A stretch of DNA of 64,000 nucleotides from Adenophora triphylla var. japonica (GCA_022495995.1 JAFEMH010007486.1:1-64000); one strand, 5' to 3'; counted from the first letter of the stretch, positions 46,750 through 62,110 are shown. A program made the numbers and translations. The notes: generated by a model not told the origin, from the letters alone.

Positions 46750-47975
46750 TCAGACGGTGCAAGATTTTGCGCAAAGCTGGGCATTTCCAGTATATACGAC
46801 GATGGGACGAGCTGAGAAGTATGCTCGTAGCTTTCGTGCCGTAATGACGAGAGCGTAAGCTATCTTTTCCGCATTAAAGTAACGGGTTTCCACATCTCGA
46901 CAAAGCTTTGCCGACGTAATAAACCGGCCTCTCGTGTTCCTCCCTCCTCCCTTACCAATACGGCGGCGACACCTTGTCACTCGCCGAAAGATAAACATAA
47001 AGGTCTTCTCGCCACGGGGCTGAGGAGCGCGGGGAGCCAAGGTATTCTTTCAACCGTTTGAACGATTGGGAACACTCGTCCGTCCATCGAAGTCTTTCGC
47101 ACTCTGAGAGCTCTAAAAACGGGAGTGATTTCTCGCCAGACTTGGCGATAAACGTCCCAAGGCCGCTACTCGTCCATTTAGACGCCGAACTTCTTTCGAC
47201 GCCGTAGGCTCGGCCATATCCATCAAAGCCTTAATTTTCTCGTGGTTGGCTTCAATCCCCGCCGAGATAGCATAAATCCTAGGAACTTGCCCGCAAAGAA
47301 CTCCGAAAACGCATTTGGCCGGGCCGAGGACCATGTCGCTGGCTCGTAGGTTGGTGAATGTTTGTTCTAGGTCGTCGACGTGCTTCCTCTTTTTTGATTT
47401 GACGACCATATCATCGACGTACGCTTCCGCATTATCGCCGATCCGGTCTTCAACACCTTATTTATCATCCTTCGATAGGTGGCGCCGGCGTTTTAAGCCC
47501 AAAAGGCATCTTGTGTACACGTAAGTTCCCGCCGCCCGAAAAGTCAAGCTGAATGTCCTCCTCACCATCTTGATTTGGTGATAGCCTGAGTAGGCATCAA
47601 GAAAGCTTAGAGTAGTATGGCCGCCACGTAATCAACGAGCTTGTCACCTCTGGCAGGATAACCGTCTGGGACACGCCTGCTCGTATCAAATAAGTCAACG
47701 CACAATCTCCACTTCCCATTAGGTTTCTTCACGAGAACCACATTCAACCAACTGTGTTGTGAACCCAAATAAGCTCACGATTATTCCAAGACTTAGCAAT
47801 TTCTCGATCTCTGCTTTATGGCAACCTCCTTTTCGCCTGAAAAACACGACACCTCTCGTTCCTTGAATTTCATAGTAGGATTCACCCCCACTCGCGAACC
47901 GCCACGTCTTCTCTAATGCCTTTCATATCTTCTACCCTCCAAGCGAAAACGTCGAGGTTTTGTTTGAGTAGGAGA
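46750..47975 (-). pseudogene. G2 reverse transcriptase remnant
   Basis: The palm motif reads EAYVDDMVVKSKKRKHVDD on the minus strand around 47370-47430 and continues into 47409-47113 (LNGRVAALGRLSP). The connection and classical RNase H (47040-46750) include ARKLRAYFSARPIVVYT. The upstream fingers are broken. The YVDD motif is intact although the gene is dead. Confidence 0.75.
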
Positions 47976-48760
47976 TTATCTCTTCCCTCTCCTCGCCGCA
48001 CAACCGAGACCCCGCTTTATTTTCTCGCTCGGGATACTCGGGTGGATGACTAGTTCGAGTAGCTCGTCCGTCGGCTTCATTTCGGGCGTCGTCCCTAAAA
48101 TCCATGGACTCAATGACGATCTCCCTAATTTTTCTTCTCGCTTCGTGTCGATCCGGAACCTCGTCGTCAATCGCCTTGTCCAGTCGGCCCCCGATTCTTG
48201 GGCGGCCAAAGGTTGTGCTTCGCAGCCTTTGTCGCTCAAGAATACCTCGTCCAAAGTTTCTTTATCTTCGACGCACTTCGATCGTTGAGACATTAGCGTA
48301 CGAGGTCGTCGCTTTTGATGGATTTTGAGAGCTTCACATTGTGATTTGGGTCGTCGATTTCGATAGTCCGCTTCGCCTTTAGCACGTGCTCCAGAATTCC
48401 GGGGCCGTCCCCAACACACATCCGACTCCGGCACGTGTAGGAAATTTAACTCGCTGGTGGGGAATTGAGGCGACGATCCCCAAAGCCGATCGACCCTACT
48501 GGCCAAGGATGGCATGATAATCACCGACGACGTCGATCACAATGAAGGTTACGGCCTTGATTGTTCTCAAGGGGTATTCTCCGATATCAACCGAGAGGCT
48601 AATTTGGCCTTTCGCATCTACCCGATGATTGGTGAATCCTCTAGACGACCTAGGTATGGACTTAGGCGACCGTCAGTAGACCCATTCGCTGGGTAGACAT
48701 TTTAAAATAAGATATCCTCGTCGCTCCCGTGTCAATCAAGATTCTCCGTGATTCACAATT
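47976..48760 (-). pseudogene. G2 protease remnant
   Basis: An LIDTGATR active-site motif lies at about 48745-48715. The C-terminal half is in 48524-47976 (PSLASRVDRLWGSSPQFPTS, then LNFLHVPESDVCWG), comparable to the end of the G1 protease. The frame is interrupted between these parts. Confidence 0.65.
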
Positions 48761-49031
48761 ATCAATGAAACCAGGTATGACTAAGGTTTGTTGACGAAGC
48801 TAGTGGGTTGGCCGGAAGCTCGTAGGGAAAGAAACTTATGACGCCGTTGGAACTTCGCTTCGGGGACGCGCGGGGCCTTCTTCAAATGATAGATGGCGCT
48901 CTTAATCTGTTCTTGCTCGTCTCCTCGTAGATCACCAGACCATTCTGGGATTCCTTTGGGGCGCTTCGTCGTTAGTAGTCCCAGGGCGCCCGATGGTCCT
49001 TCCTTACATATTCCTCCGGGGCCGCCCGTGC

Positions 49032-50664
49032 CTATCCATCTTCAATGATCTTTTTCAAACTAAAACATTCCTCGGTGTCGTGCCCCTTGTCCCCGTGGTA
49101 TTCACAATACTTGTTCATGTTCTTCTTTCCCTTCCCGTTAGGGTTCATCTTTCGTGCCGGTCCGAAATCAACGTTGCTCAAAATTTCGGCTCCTGAAACG
49201 GTGAGTGGAGTGTACGACTGAACCTTTTCCGCTTTCGCCTTGTTCTTTCCTTTTTCTCCGCCCTTATCCTTTTTGGACTTCGTTGCCTCACCTCGTCCAC
49301 GTACTTTTCCTCTCTTTGTAACTTTCTTTCTTCGGCTTCTGCGACTGCGTACGCCTCGCATAGAGGTCTTTGCGAGATTTGGCCGGTCGGACTTGGAGCT
49401 CGTAGTCCAGTGGTAGAGGAAAGGATGCCATGTCTCAAGGCGCTTTATTATTTCCCTATCGGTTAGGTCCTCATCAATTTGATCTACCAATTTCTTAAAC
49501 CTCTTGAAGTAGTTCATCGAGCTTTCGGTAGCTCCTCGGGATATATTGCCGAGGTCGTTGACCGTCTTACGACGCTCTCCCGCCGTAGCAAACCTTCCTA
49601 AAAACTTTTTCTCATCTCGTTTCCAAGATTCAATACTCCCTTTCGCGTGCCTCTAAACCACCTCAAAGCGTAGTCGACCAACGTGCTTGTGAGCCTCGCA
49701 CATGACGTCGTCGTGGCCGGAAGCTTTCGCCACTACGTACATCTCGTGCCTCAAGGTGTAGTATGTGGTCCATGGCACCGGTGGAGCCGTCGTATTGCTT
49801 AAGGTCGGGTAGTTTAAAGCCCGGTTCCGGGGTCCAGCTTTCCAACATCCAGTGGAGCAAGTGGATTCATAGTGCCGCCGTCGTCATCGTAGTCGTCGCT
49901 ATCCCCTTTGTTTTTCTTGTTCCTCAACTCTTCCACTTGACGTTTCAACCTCAAGAATTCTCTCATGTCTACCTCTCCCGCCGGCCACTGGGGAGCCTAT
50001 TCTGACGGGGCCCTGCACCAGTATTAGACCGTCGCTTCTGGGGGGCAGCCGTCGTGAGATGGATCGTCCCCTATAGCCGGGAGGTGGAGACGATCTATAA
50101 GATCCGGAAGCCCGTTCATGACGCGGAGATCGAGTTCTCTCTCTTTCGCTCGGCGCCCGTTCATTTCTTAGTGACGGAGTCTCGGAGACGACCCCGCACG
50201 ACTCCGATTCCCGATAGCTTCAAGATTTTCGACGACGAGCTCTCCGTGAGGCTCACCGCTCGCCGTCGCCGTTGTGATCGTGCTCCTTGGCTCCGTCTTC
50301 ATTGATGTGTTCCCTTAGATCAAGCCGGGGCACAACTTGCTCAAGTTTCCTGGCCAAGCCCCTCACGACGAGCAAAGATTTTCTCTCGGTTCCTTCTCCT
50401 CCTTCCCGACGAGATGGTTTGATGGGATGCTTGGGGAGCTTGAGGAGCGGCCATACGGATTAGCTCGTCCCGGATTTGCAAGAACTCCCCGAGGGCATTA
50501 GCTCTCTCGACGAGGAAAGCCGCTCTGTCGAGATTAGGTTGGAGGGACCTCCCGTATACCTTGCACTGCCTCAGCCTCCTTTCTAGCGGAGGCCTCCTCC
50601 GGCGCCTCGGCCAGTGCCCCTTTTCTCTTCTTCTAGTCGCTTGAAGACTCGTACCATCAACCAT
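49032..50664 (-). pseudogene. G2 gag remnant
   Basis: The N-terminal piece is 50664-50341, a middle piece is 49860-49663 (PGFKLPDLKQYDGSTGAMDH), and the C-terminal piece is 49517-49032 with a lysine-rich stretch and the zinc knuckle CEYHGDKGHDTEECFSL. The knuckle is nearly the same as in G1. Frameshifts separate the pieces. Confidence 0.8.
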
Positions 50665-50837
50665 CCCTCGCGACTCCGGTAACCCTTAAGTTAGGGTTCC
50701 TAAAGTGGTGAGGCGGCCTAGGATTTTCTTCCGAGGTGGTACGCCCCATCTCCTGCTGATTTATCGTCAGTATGACCATCTGACACCATTTTTCCAAACT
50801 GCTCCGGCCGTATTTCGTAGCCGAAGATCACTAACAC

Positions 50838-50856
50838 GTTTCCCAGCAATGGAACC
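50838..50856 (-). other. G2 primer-binding site
   Basis: On the minus strand it reads TGGTTCCATTGCTGGGAAA, starting 4 bp inside the 5' LTR. It differs from the G1 site at two of 19 positions. Confidence 0.7.
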
Positions 50857-50860
50857 AATC

Positions 50861-51803
50861 CGATCGCGCAGAAAGCGTGCCAAGCTCGGGCCTTGTGTCC
50901 AAGAAATGATCGAGCTAGCTCCTGGATCTCGCACAAAGACAAGAAATAAAGGTGAAACTACGCCGGGGTCTTCCTCAAGCCCTCCTGCGCGAGAGTAAGA
51001 TTATGGTCTGGAAATATGGTGTAAAATATTGCAGAGTGCGTGAGTATGGAAATATGCAGAAAAGCATTACCTTGTTCCACGTTATTACTCTCTTATTTAT
51101 AGTAGGAAAGGTGGTATTAGGTTTTTACTGTAACCGCTGGATTGGATTGATACCACCGTAGGATCGCCTCCATCTCCTAGGTGTACACGTGTCACGCCGG
51201 CATTGGTCCGTCTATGTAAGTGACACCGCAACACCCGACATCCGATAAGTAGTTTGCCTTATAAGGGAAAGTCAACCTCGTACCTTTTGTAGTTATTACC
51301 GAATGCATGATTGCGCATATAACGAGGCACCGCAGCAGGTCCGTCATTATCCCAAATTAGCTAATTAACTAAGCTTGCTCGAGGAAGCTTGATAGAGGAG
51401 ACGACCCGGAGCCGTACGCCCAACGGGTCGTCTCTCGAGTTATGACTCGCCGAGAGAGAGAGAGTTGCCGCTCAATGACGACGAAGTCGCTCAATGACGA
51501 CGAGCCGCTTCAATGACGACGCTACTCTTCTTGGATGAGTGCCATTGGGTCGAAGGAAGATTCGCCCACCAAGGACTGGCCACCAATTGGTGCGACGACG
51601 GCCGAGTTTGCCTCCTATTAATGATCTCGATGGCTCGCCGTTGGATGGCGGTCGCCAGCCGCGACGACGGCCAACCAGTGTTAGACGGGCCATGGCCCAA
51701 GGCCTTGATCTGATTCTTTGTAGTTGGGTCTCTTGGTGGGCCTATTGGGCCCCCGGGCTCGTAGTAAACGTTGGGCTCGGCCCGTCACAGATTATTCCGT
51801 TCA
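50861..51803 (-). repeat. G2 5' LTR (943 bp)
   Basis: It is clearly homologous to 39642-40598 but differs by many single-base changes and small deletions. It begins CGATCGCGCA where the other copy begins TGATCGCGCA, so the terminal TG has changed. The minus-strand TATA box complement lies at 51090-51102. Confidence 0.9.
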
Positions 51804-51836
51804 ATTTTAATTAATAAAATTGTTAAATAAATTATA

Positions 51837-52143
51837 TTCCCTTCTCCCAATCTAAATGTCTCAACTTTTTATTTGGGCGTCCCATTTAAAATGTCTCATT
51901 TCCAAAAAAGGAAACACTATTCCACCCACTCATTCTTTCTCCTACTTTACTTTTACACTCACAACATTCTCTCTCCTAACTATTCCTCCCACTCATTCTA
52001 TCTCCTATTTAATTTTTCATACTCACAACATTTAAACTTTTTCTCTTTCCTACCTCACTTTTTCTCTTTCTTATCTCACTTTCCTTAATTTCTACGCCGA
52101 ACTCATTTTTAAACATTTAAATTGAGACAGAGGGAAGAGGGAG
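51837..52143. mobile_element. Stowaway-type MITE (307 bp)
   Basis: The ends TTCCCTTCTCCCAATCTAAA and its near-complement ending in GGAAGAGGGAG are flanked by TA. The core contains CTTTTACACTCACAACATTC and CATACTCACAACATTTAAAC. It starts 29 bp after the G2 target duplication. Confidence 0.8.
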
Positions 52144-52668
52144 TATTTATTAAAAATTATGTAAACCTTCAAAACGATATGAATTAGTATTTCTTTTTGG
52201 GTAATTTGAAGGCAACAGCGTCGACTCACCTTTCGTGTGGCTTTTCGCCGTCGCATACGGAGGAGGTGGTCGGGAAACAGACACAAAAAATACAGGGAGC
52301 GTGAACGTCACCGCTACCGAATAAATCGGCGTCAGCAACTCCGTAATCGCGGGACCCACTCACACCACCCTATATTGTACGACCTACAGAAAGTTGTCGC
52401 CTTTTAAAAATGCTTGGGCCATAAGTGACGCCTCCAATCAACGGCTTTGATTTTGTTTTCAGTAGGCCCCAATTAAAGCACCCAACTTTCACGGTCCAGA
52501 TGTCATTTACTTATTCCACGACCCAACCACCATCGCACCTATTGACGGCGACGATTTTTTACGAAATTGTTGCATCACCGTCCCAAAATCACATCATATT
52601 TATTTTTATAATAACAAAACAATAAATGATTTTTTTTTTAGCGAAAAATATTTTCTCGCATTTTATTA
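52144..52668. other. Spacer without recognised gene
   Basis: The GC-richer part at 52200-52560 has short frames on both strands (for example 52359-52150 minus and 52425-52625 plus) but no recognisable product. Confidence 0.5.
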
Positions 52669-53078
52669 CTCCCTCCGTCCCAGATCAAGGGTTCATCTTT
52701 CCCTTTTGATCCGTCCCAGATCAAGGGTTCATTTTTATAAATAGCAAGTTTTTGAATATATTTATACCCTTATCATCTCCATATATTTACGAAAAAACCA
52801 TTCATTATACCCTTATACATTCTCTCTCCTATTCCCTACCACACATTTAACTACTATTTCTCCCACTCATTCTCTCTCCTATTAAATTTTTTTAACTTTT
52901 ACATTCTCTCTCCTATTCCCTACCACATATTTAACTTTTACATTCTCTCTCCTATTCCCTACCACACATTTAACTACTATTCCTTATTTCACATTTAACT
53001 TTTATTCATTTTTTAAAAAATTTCTTAAGAAGAAGCGTGAAATCCATCCCATATACCCATGGTATGGGACGGAGGGAG
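52669..53078. mobile_element. Stowaway-type MITE with duplicated left terminus (410 bp)
   Basis: The left end is CTCCCTCCGTCCCAGATCAA; a second GTCCCAGATCAAGGGTTCAT follows 33 bp later. The right end is GGTATGGGACGGAGGGAG. TA flanks both sides. Inside, a CATTCTCTCTCCTATTCCCT unit is repeated three times, which explains the extra length. Confidence 0.8.
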
Positions 53079-53157
53079 TAATAAATATTGTAATTAACTT
53101 ATCAAAAATGTGATTGATTTGCTTATGCATTGCGTACAAAAATAAACTAAAACTATA

Positions 53158-53430
53158 CTCCCTCCCTCCGTTCCATTACAAATCACACACTTTTTTTTTT
53201 GGGCGTCCCACTAGAAATCACACTTCCTAAAATGAAAAGTTTTTATCACTATTCTCTCCACTCATTCTCACTCCTACATTATTTTAATACTCATAACACC
53301 ATTATAAATTACTATTTTCTCCACTCATTTTCTCTAATTTTACTTTTACACTCACAATATTTATATCATTATTTTTTTCCTTAATTCACACGTGTACAGT
53401 AACCGATGAATTGTAATGGGACGGAGGGAG
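53158..53430. mobile_element. Stowaway-type MITE (273 bp)
   Basis: The ends are CTCCCTCCCTCCGTTCCATT and AATGGGACGGAGGGAG, with flanking TA. The inner repeat contains ATTACAAATCACAC. The core CATAACACCATTATAAATTA is shared in inverted form with the MITE at 53908. Confidence 0.85.
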
Positions 53431-53827
53431 TAGTTCGTAACAAATTAAAATAAAAATGCGACATTTATATCAGAATATGAATATGAGAAATACATTCTCA
53501 TGGACATTTCAATATGAAGTCAATACATACTAATTTTTCTCATAATCGTCCCAAAAGAATGAAAATTAAAATATAAATGAACATATATATTCGAGTGAAA
53601 GTAATATTATTTCTGCTAGTATGTGCAAACATATCATTCTTGTACTAAAATAAATGAACATAAATTATTGAAATTTCCTGTCAATATTTTTATAAGAAAC
53701 TATTTATTTTAAGATGAAGAAAGTACGAGTTATTTTATATTCAATGGGTAAAATAAAGTGTTGCTATTCACATAAGTCAAAATCTTAAAAATATTCATAT
53801 TAATATTTTAAAATGTTGTAGTATAGT

Positions 53828-54320
53828 CATATTCGAAGGATACAAATTTTATTTGGGCATCTTATTTAAAATGACACGATTTCAAAATGAAAACTTTTTA
53901 ACACTTACTCCCTCTGTCCCGCTAGTAACCTCACTGTTACAGTTTGCGGAGAGATTAAGGAAAAAAATATTGATATAAATGTTGTGAGTATAAAAATAAA
54001 ATAGGAGAGAGAATGAGTGTAGTGAATAGTAAATTATAATGGTGTTGTGAGTATTAAAATAATGTAGGAGAGAGAATGAGTGGAGGGAATAGTAAAGATT
54101 CTTTGCCATTTTAGAAAGTGTGCGATTTGTAATGAAACGCCCAAAATAAAAAGTGTGCGATTTGTAGCGGGACAAAGGGAGTATTTATTAATTTGATCCA
54201 CTTATCATATTACATTAAATGTTCACTTATTATTTTAATTTCAATTACATTTCTCTACCTTATTTTATATGTTCACGACACTAACTTAACTATATACCCT
54301 TCTTAACTCTTGTGTTTATG
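53828..54320. mobile_element. Older MITE split by a younger MITE
   Basis: The left half (53828-53907, TTTATTTGGGCATCTTATTT...) and the right half (54184-54320, TTGATCCACTTATCATATTA... to TTCTTAACTCTTGTG) read like the two halves of a diverged Stowaway core. Between them sits the complete MITE at 53908-54181. The outer termini are too diverged to define. Confidence 0.45.
53908..54181. mobile_element. Stowaway-type MITE (274 bp), nested
   Basis: The ends CTCCCTCTGTCCCGCTAGTA and GTAGCGGGACAAAGGGAG are flanked by TA. The core ATGGTGTTGTGAGTATTAAA is nearly the same as in the MITEs at 32039 and 55388. It is inserted into an older MITE. Confidence 0.85.
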
Positions 54321-54623
54321 TGTCTATAAAAAATTAATGTTTGTAGTAATAAAAAATAATGTGTATGTATAGATTTTTTCACCAATATACTCAATAAAAT
54401 AAATTGATAGGGTAATTTGTGAGGCCATGTGTACTTTCAATTAAAGATGAAACATTATATTTAATCATTACATTCAAGACTCACAATACCCCATTCATCT
54501 TGGAAAATGAATTGCCTTAAGATTTATTTATTTTTATATTAAAAAAAAGATTTATAATTCACTTTTATTGTAAACTTGATAATTAATTAAAGTGCATCCA
54601 GCTTTCATGTAATAAACACTGTA

Positions 54624-55084
54624 TGCACCAATGGTCTCCTGGCCTAATGGTATTTTGGGTGACTTTTTGTAGGGGAGATCACCTGTTCGATTCCCTCCAA
54701 GGAGAATCTTGTGGTTTAATTATTTCCTTGGGTGTCAGGAACCTTGGAGTCCCCCGGGGCACATCCGTGCAGTTAAGGAAGCAGCATTGCTGGGCTTGTA
54801 CCCTCAGTGTGGGGAGTTCAAATCTTGGCAGTTTCTTGGTGATGGGGAGCAGCCAATCTATCGCGTGTGTGGAGCGCCGTTTGGTGATGTGGAGCACCAA
54901 TTCATTGGTGTTGTGGAGCAAGTAATTGTCTTGTGCAGAGGGCTCCCTTGGGGCTCTGAGTATAACGGTGCTTCCACTTGCATGTAGCACATCCCGCGAT
55001 TTACCTCCGCCAAAGATACCGAGGGCCTGGTACTGGTCCAGGATTAACCGCGGCGGGAACTGGGTAATCAAAAAAAAAAAAAAA
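54624..55084 (+). mobile_element. Long tRNA-derived SINE with 10-bp target duplication
   Basis: The head has a Pol III A box, TGGCCTAATGGT (54640-54651), and a B box, GTTCGATTC (54685-54693), spaced as in a tRNA. A second B-box-like GAGTTCAAATCTT lies near 54816. The element ends in a poly-A tract (55068-55084). AAACACTGTA occurs directly before (54614-54623) and, partly within the tail, after (55082-55091). At about 450 bp it is long for a plant SINE. No reverse-transcriptase frame is present. Confidence 0.7.
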
Positions 55085-55091
55085 CACTGTA

Positions 55092-55376
55092 CTCCCTCTG
55101 TCCCGTCCGACTTAGGACGTTTTGCCATTTTGGGCGTCCCACCCGACTTAGGACGGCCCAAAATGGAAAGTTTATATTATTTTTATATTAAATGGGACCC
55201 ACTTGTCATACTCACAACAATAATCTCATCACTATTTATCCCACTCATTCTCTCTCCTATTTAATTTTTCACACTCACAACACATTCTCCACTCATTCTC
55301 TCTCATAATATTATAATAGTATTTCTTAATTTTCGTGTCGGTAGTGAATGTCCTAAGTCGGACGGGATGGAGGGAG
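55092..55376. mobile_element. Stowaway-type MITE (285 bp)
   Basis: The ends are CTCCCTCTGTCCCGTCCGAC and GTCGGACGGGATGGAGGGAG. The inverted repeat continues as TTAGGAC inside. Its TA target is the last two bases of the SINE duplication at 55090-55091, so it inserted after the SINE. Confidence 0.87.
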
Positions 55377-55387
55377 TATTTTGTATA

Positions 55388-55663
55388 CTCCCTCCGTCCC
55401 ACCAATAGCTTCACCATTTTTCTTGGGCACGGGAATTATGGTAATGGGAGGGAAAAAAAATGTTGTGAGTGTAATTTGAAAATAGGAGAGAGAATTAGTG
55501 GAGGGAATAATAAATTATAATGGTGTTGTGAGTATTAAAATAATGTAGGAGAGAGAATGAGTGGAGAAAATAATAATATTTTATGTCCAAAAAAGGAAAG
55601 GTGAAGCTTCTAACGGGACGCCCTTTTGGGTAATTGGTGAAGCTTTTATTGGGACGGAGGGAG
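55388..55663. mobile_element. Stowaway-type MITE (276 bp)
   Basis: The ends are CTCCCTCCGTCCCACCAATA and TATTGGGACGGAGGGAG, with TA on both sides. It lies 11 bp from the previous MITE. It is close in sequence to the copy at 32039. Confidence 0.87.
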
Positions 55664-55910
55664 TATACACGTTACAAAGAAACAAAAAGTTGTCCCCCAT
55701 GATTTTTGTGCTCGTATTTTGTAACAGAAGCTTTTAAAAAATAAATAATTAAAGTAATCTTTTCAAGTGACAAAATTACCCTTCTATTTCAGAGATCCTA
55801 CTGACCTATAGCAGAAACAGTTTTGTCTTTTCATGTGACAATTCTTTATAATTCGTACCTACACGAGTAATATAAATATTATTATTAGTATAAATAAATT
55901 TTGTGTTTTC

Positions 55911-55913
<3 letters not shown>

Positions 55914-55994
<81 letters not shown>
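55914..55994. repeat. GA microsatellite, about 40 units
   Basis: A pure GA run of about 80 bp, the longest simple repeat in the window. Bases 55664-55913 and 55995-56319 around it are AT-rich with no gene. TCTATACTATTAAAAACTG near 56150 resembles a Helitron 5' end but has no partner. Confidence 0.97.
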
Positions 55995-56000
<6 letters not shown>

Positions 56001-56319
56001 TAATAAATAAATAAAAAAGTGCAATTGTAAAATGTGAACTTCATTATTCGAAATGAATAATCATTAAATTATGAGAATGAAAAGAGTAGGCCTTATAATA
56101 TTTTTTTTCTTACATTAGAAAAATAGACATTTACACAATTACTCTATACTATTAAAAACTGTTAGTATATCAGTTAAATCTATCAAATTACTAAATTAGT
56201 ACTATTGATAAATTGATAATTTTATAGGATTAATTTTTTTAATTAATTTATTAATGGATTGATATTTTTATTATCTGTACCATCTAAATTCATTCTCAAT
56301 TTACGATTTCAAAAACATA

Positions 56320-56593
56320 CTCCCTCTGTCTCATATAAGATTTTACAAATGAATTTTACACGAGAATTAAGAAATGTATAAGTGGTGTAAGTGTTATAAG
56401 TATGCAAAATTAAATAGGAGAGAAAAGTTGGGGTAGAGAATATTAAGTTGATTGATATTGTGAGTATAAAAGTAAAATATAAAAGAAAATGAGTGAGAGG
56501 AAAAATAAAGATTTTTTGTTATTTTAGGAAAATGAAATCTTATTTACGATGCTCAAAATGATAAAAGTGAAATTTTACACGGTACACAGGAAG
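56320..56593. mobile_element. Stowaway-type MITE (274 bp)
   Basis: The ends are CTCCCTCTGTCTCATATAAG and a diverged CACGGTACACAGGAAG, flanked by TA. The inner inverted repeat is ATTTTACA/TGAAATTTTACAC. The core includes GTGAGTATAAAAGTAAAATA. Confidence 0.7.
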
Positions 56594-56675
56594 TAGAAAA
56601 TAAAAAATAATATATTTAATTATTGATTTTTACGTACAAAATTGCACTATAATTTTTTAATTTATAAATACAATA

Positions 56676-56934
56676 CTCCCTCCGTTCCTATACAAACTAC
56701 ACATTTGAGCGTCCCATTACAAACTACACACTTTCTAAATTGAAAATATTTTATTAATTTTATATTAATGGAATCCACATTTTTTACTCACAATAATAAT
56801 TTAATTATTATTTTATATTTCACTTTTTTTTTGCTATCTCACCTTTTCATATTTACAACCTGTATTCCACTACACTTTTTGTTAATTATTTTGTAAACAG
56901 TAACGGAAAAAAGGTTGTAGTGAGGCGGATGGAG
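56676..56934. mobile_element. Stowaway-type MITE (259 bp)
   Basis: The ends are CTCCCTCCGTTCCTATACAA and TTGTAGTGAGGCGGATGGAG, flanked by TA. It lies about 570 bp upstream of the CCCH gene exon 1 and is the nearest transposon to that promoter. Confidence 0.78.
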
Positions 56935-57173
56935 TATTTATTTTTGATCCACAAAGAGTAGGTTTAACTCATCGACAGTGAGTTTATTCACAATTTTTTC
57001 TATCGTAGAGGATTTTATTTTCACAAAATTTTGTGGGGTAAAAATGTTAGTTTAATAAAAAGTAGATTTTGGAAACATTGATTGATCATATATTTAGCCC
57101 GTGGAATTCTGTATTTTTTTTTTCTTTTTCTTATTACAAGTCCTCTTTCTTTTATGTCTCTTCACAATCTTCA

Positions 57174-57175
57174 TT

Positions 57176-57210
<35 letters not shown>

Positions 57211-57406
57211 AGATTTCCCCATTCTCTCTCTCTCTCTCTCTCTCCTCATGTGATCACAGCAAAAGTCTGTTTCGTTTTTGGTAAATTCATTCATACTGTT
57301 TGATTTTGGTTTGATCCATCTTCTTCACTATCTTCCCTCTCTATCTCTTGATTCTTGTTTTTAGTTGTTCAAACTGAGGAGTTTATTCATTCATTCTGTC
57401 CCCTCT

Positions 57407-57438
<32 letters not shown>

Positions 57439-57507
57439 GCGCGCAGTGCTTGAACACATACACAGACAAACAGTGTGTATTGATTTATACAGTTGAATCG
57501 GATATCG
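57174..57507 (+). promoter_or_regulatory. CT-rich leader and promoter-proximal region of the CCCH gene
   Basis: CT runs lie at 57180-57207, 57225-57244 and 57408-57424, the last followed by CA and CG runs (57425-57446). Pyrimidine-rich tracts just upstream of the start codon are common in plant 5' untranslated regions and core promoters. No clear TATA box was found. The transcription start cannot be placed. Confidence 0.5.
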
Positions 57508-61833
<4,326 letters not shown>

Positions 61834-62110
61834 CTGAAGGATATTTCTTCTTGAATTATTCTCTTTTTTTTTGTCTGCTTGTTGTTGTCGAAAACAAAAC
61901 TATATGACTGGTGCATCTACCCCCTTTTCACCTGCGATTGATTATGTGGAGGCATGATAGACTGCTTTTGAGATATCTCCACGTGAGAGGAGAGAAAGCT
62001 TTGGGGGTTATGCAAGGACTTTTTTTTTGTGGTGAATAAAATGCAGGTGAAGAAAAGTTACATATACTCTCATTTATGTTCTTTTGTTCATGTATTGTTT
62101 TGTGGTCTGG
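61834..62110 (+). terminator. 3' untranslated region and likely polyadenylation region of the CCCH gene
   Basis: After the stop codon the DNA is T-rich, with a plant-like AATAAA at 62035-62040 (GTGAATAAAATGCAG) and TGTATTGTTTTGTGG downstream. The cleavage site itself cannot be read. Bases 62111-62454 beyond it have no gene. Confidence 0.5.

Larger units (their letters stand above)
39642..51803 (-). mobile_element. Tat-type Ty3/gypsy LTR retrotransposon G2, complete ends, target duplication ATTTT
   Basis: Two LTRs (39642-40598 and 50861-51803) flank the element. ATTTT occurs directly outside each end (39637-39641 and 51804-51808). Gag, protease, RT, RNase H and integrase fragments run on the minus strand, with the primer-binding site beside the right LTR and a GGGGGCGGC polypurine tract beside the left LTR. 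An antisense gene on the plus strand fills 40852-44090. All frames are heavily broken by small indels, more so than in G1. It shares the primer-binding site and antisense gene layout of G1, so both belong to one lineage. Confidence 0.92.

Noticed and set aside
54640..54693. A possible true tRNA gene with A and B boxes
   Set aside because: The segment does not close into a cloverleaf acceptor stem, and it has a SINE body, poly-A tail and target duplication.
54623..55161. Open frames on both strands (100 and 160 codons) around 54.6-55.2 kb
   Set aside because: They lie within the long SINE and cross into a MITE. They show no protein family features.
55806..56044. Long serine-leucine repeat frames on the minus strand
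   Set aside because: They are translations of the GA microsatellite.
56146..56200. Helitron 5' end (TCTATACTATTAAAAACTG)
   Set aside because: No hairpin plus CTRR end in matching orientation was found downstream, so this is probably chance or a fragment.
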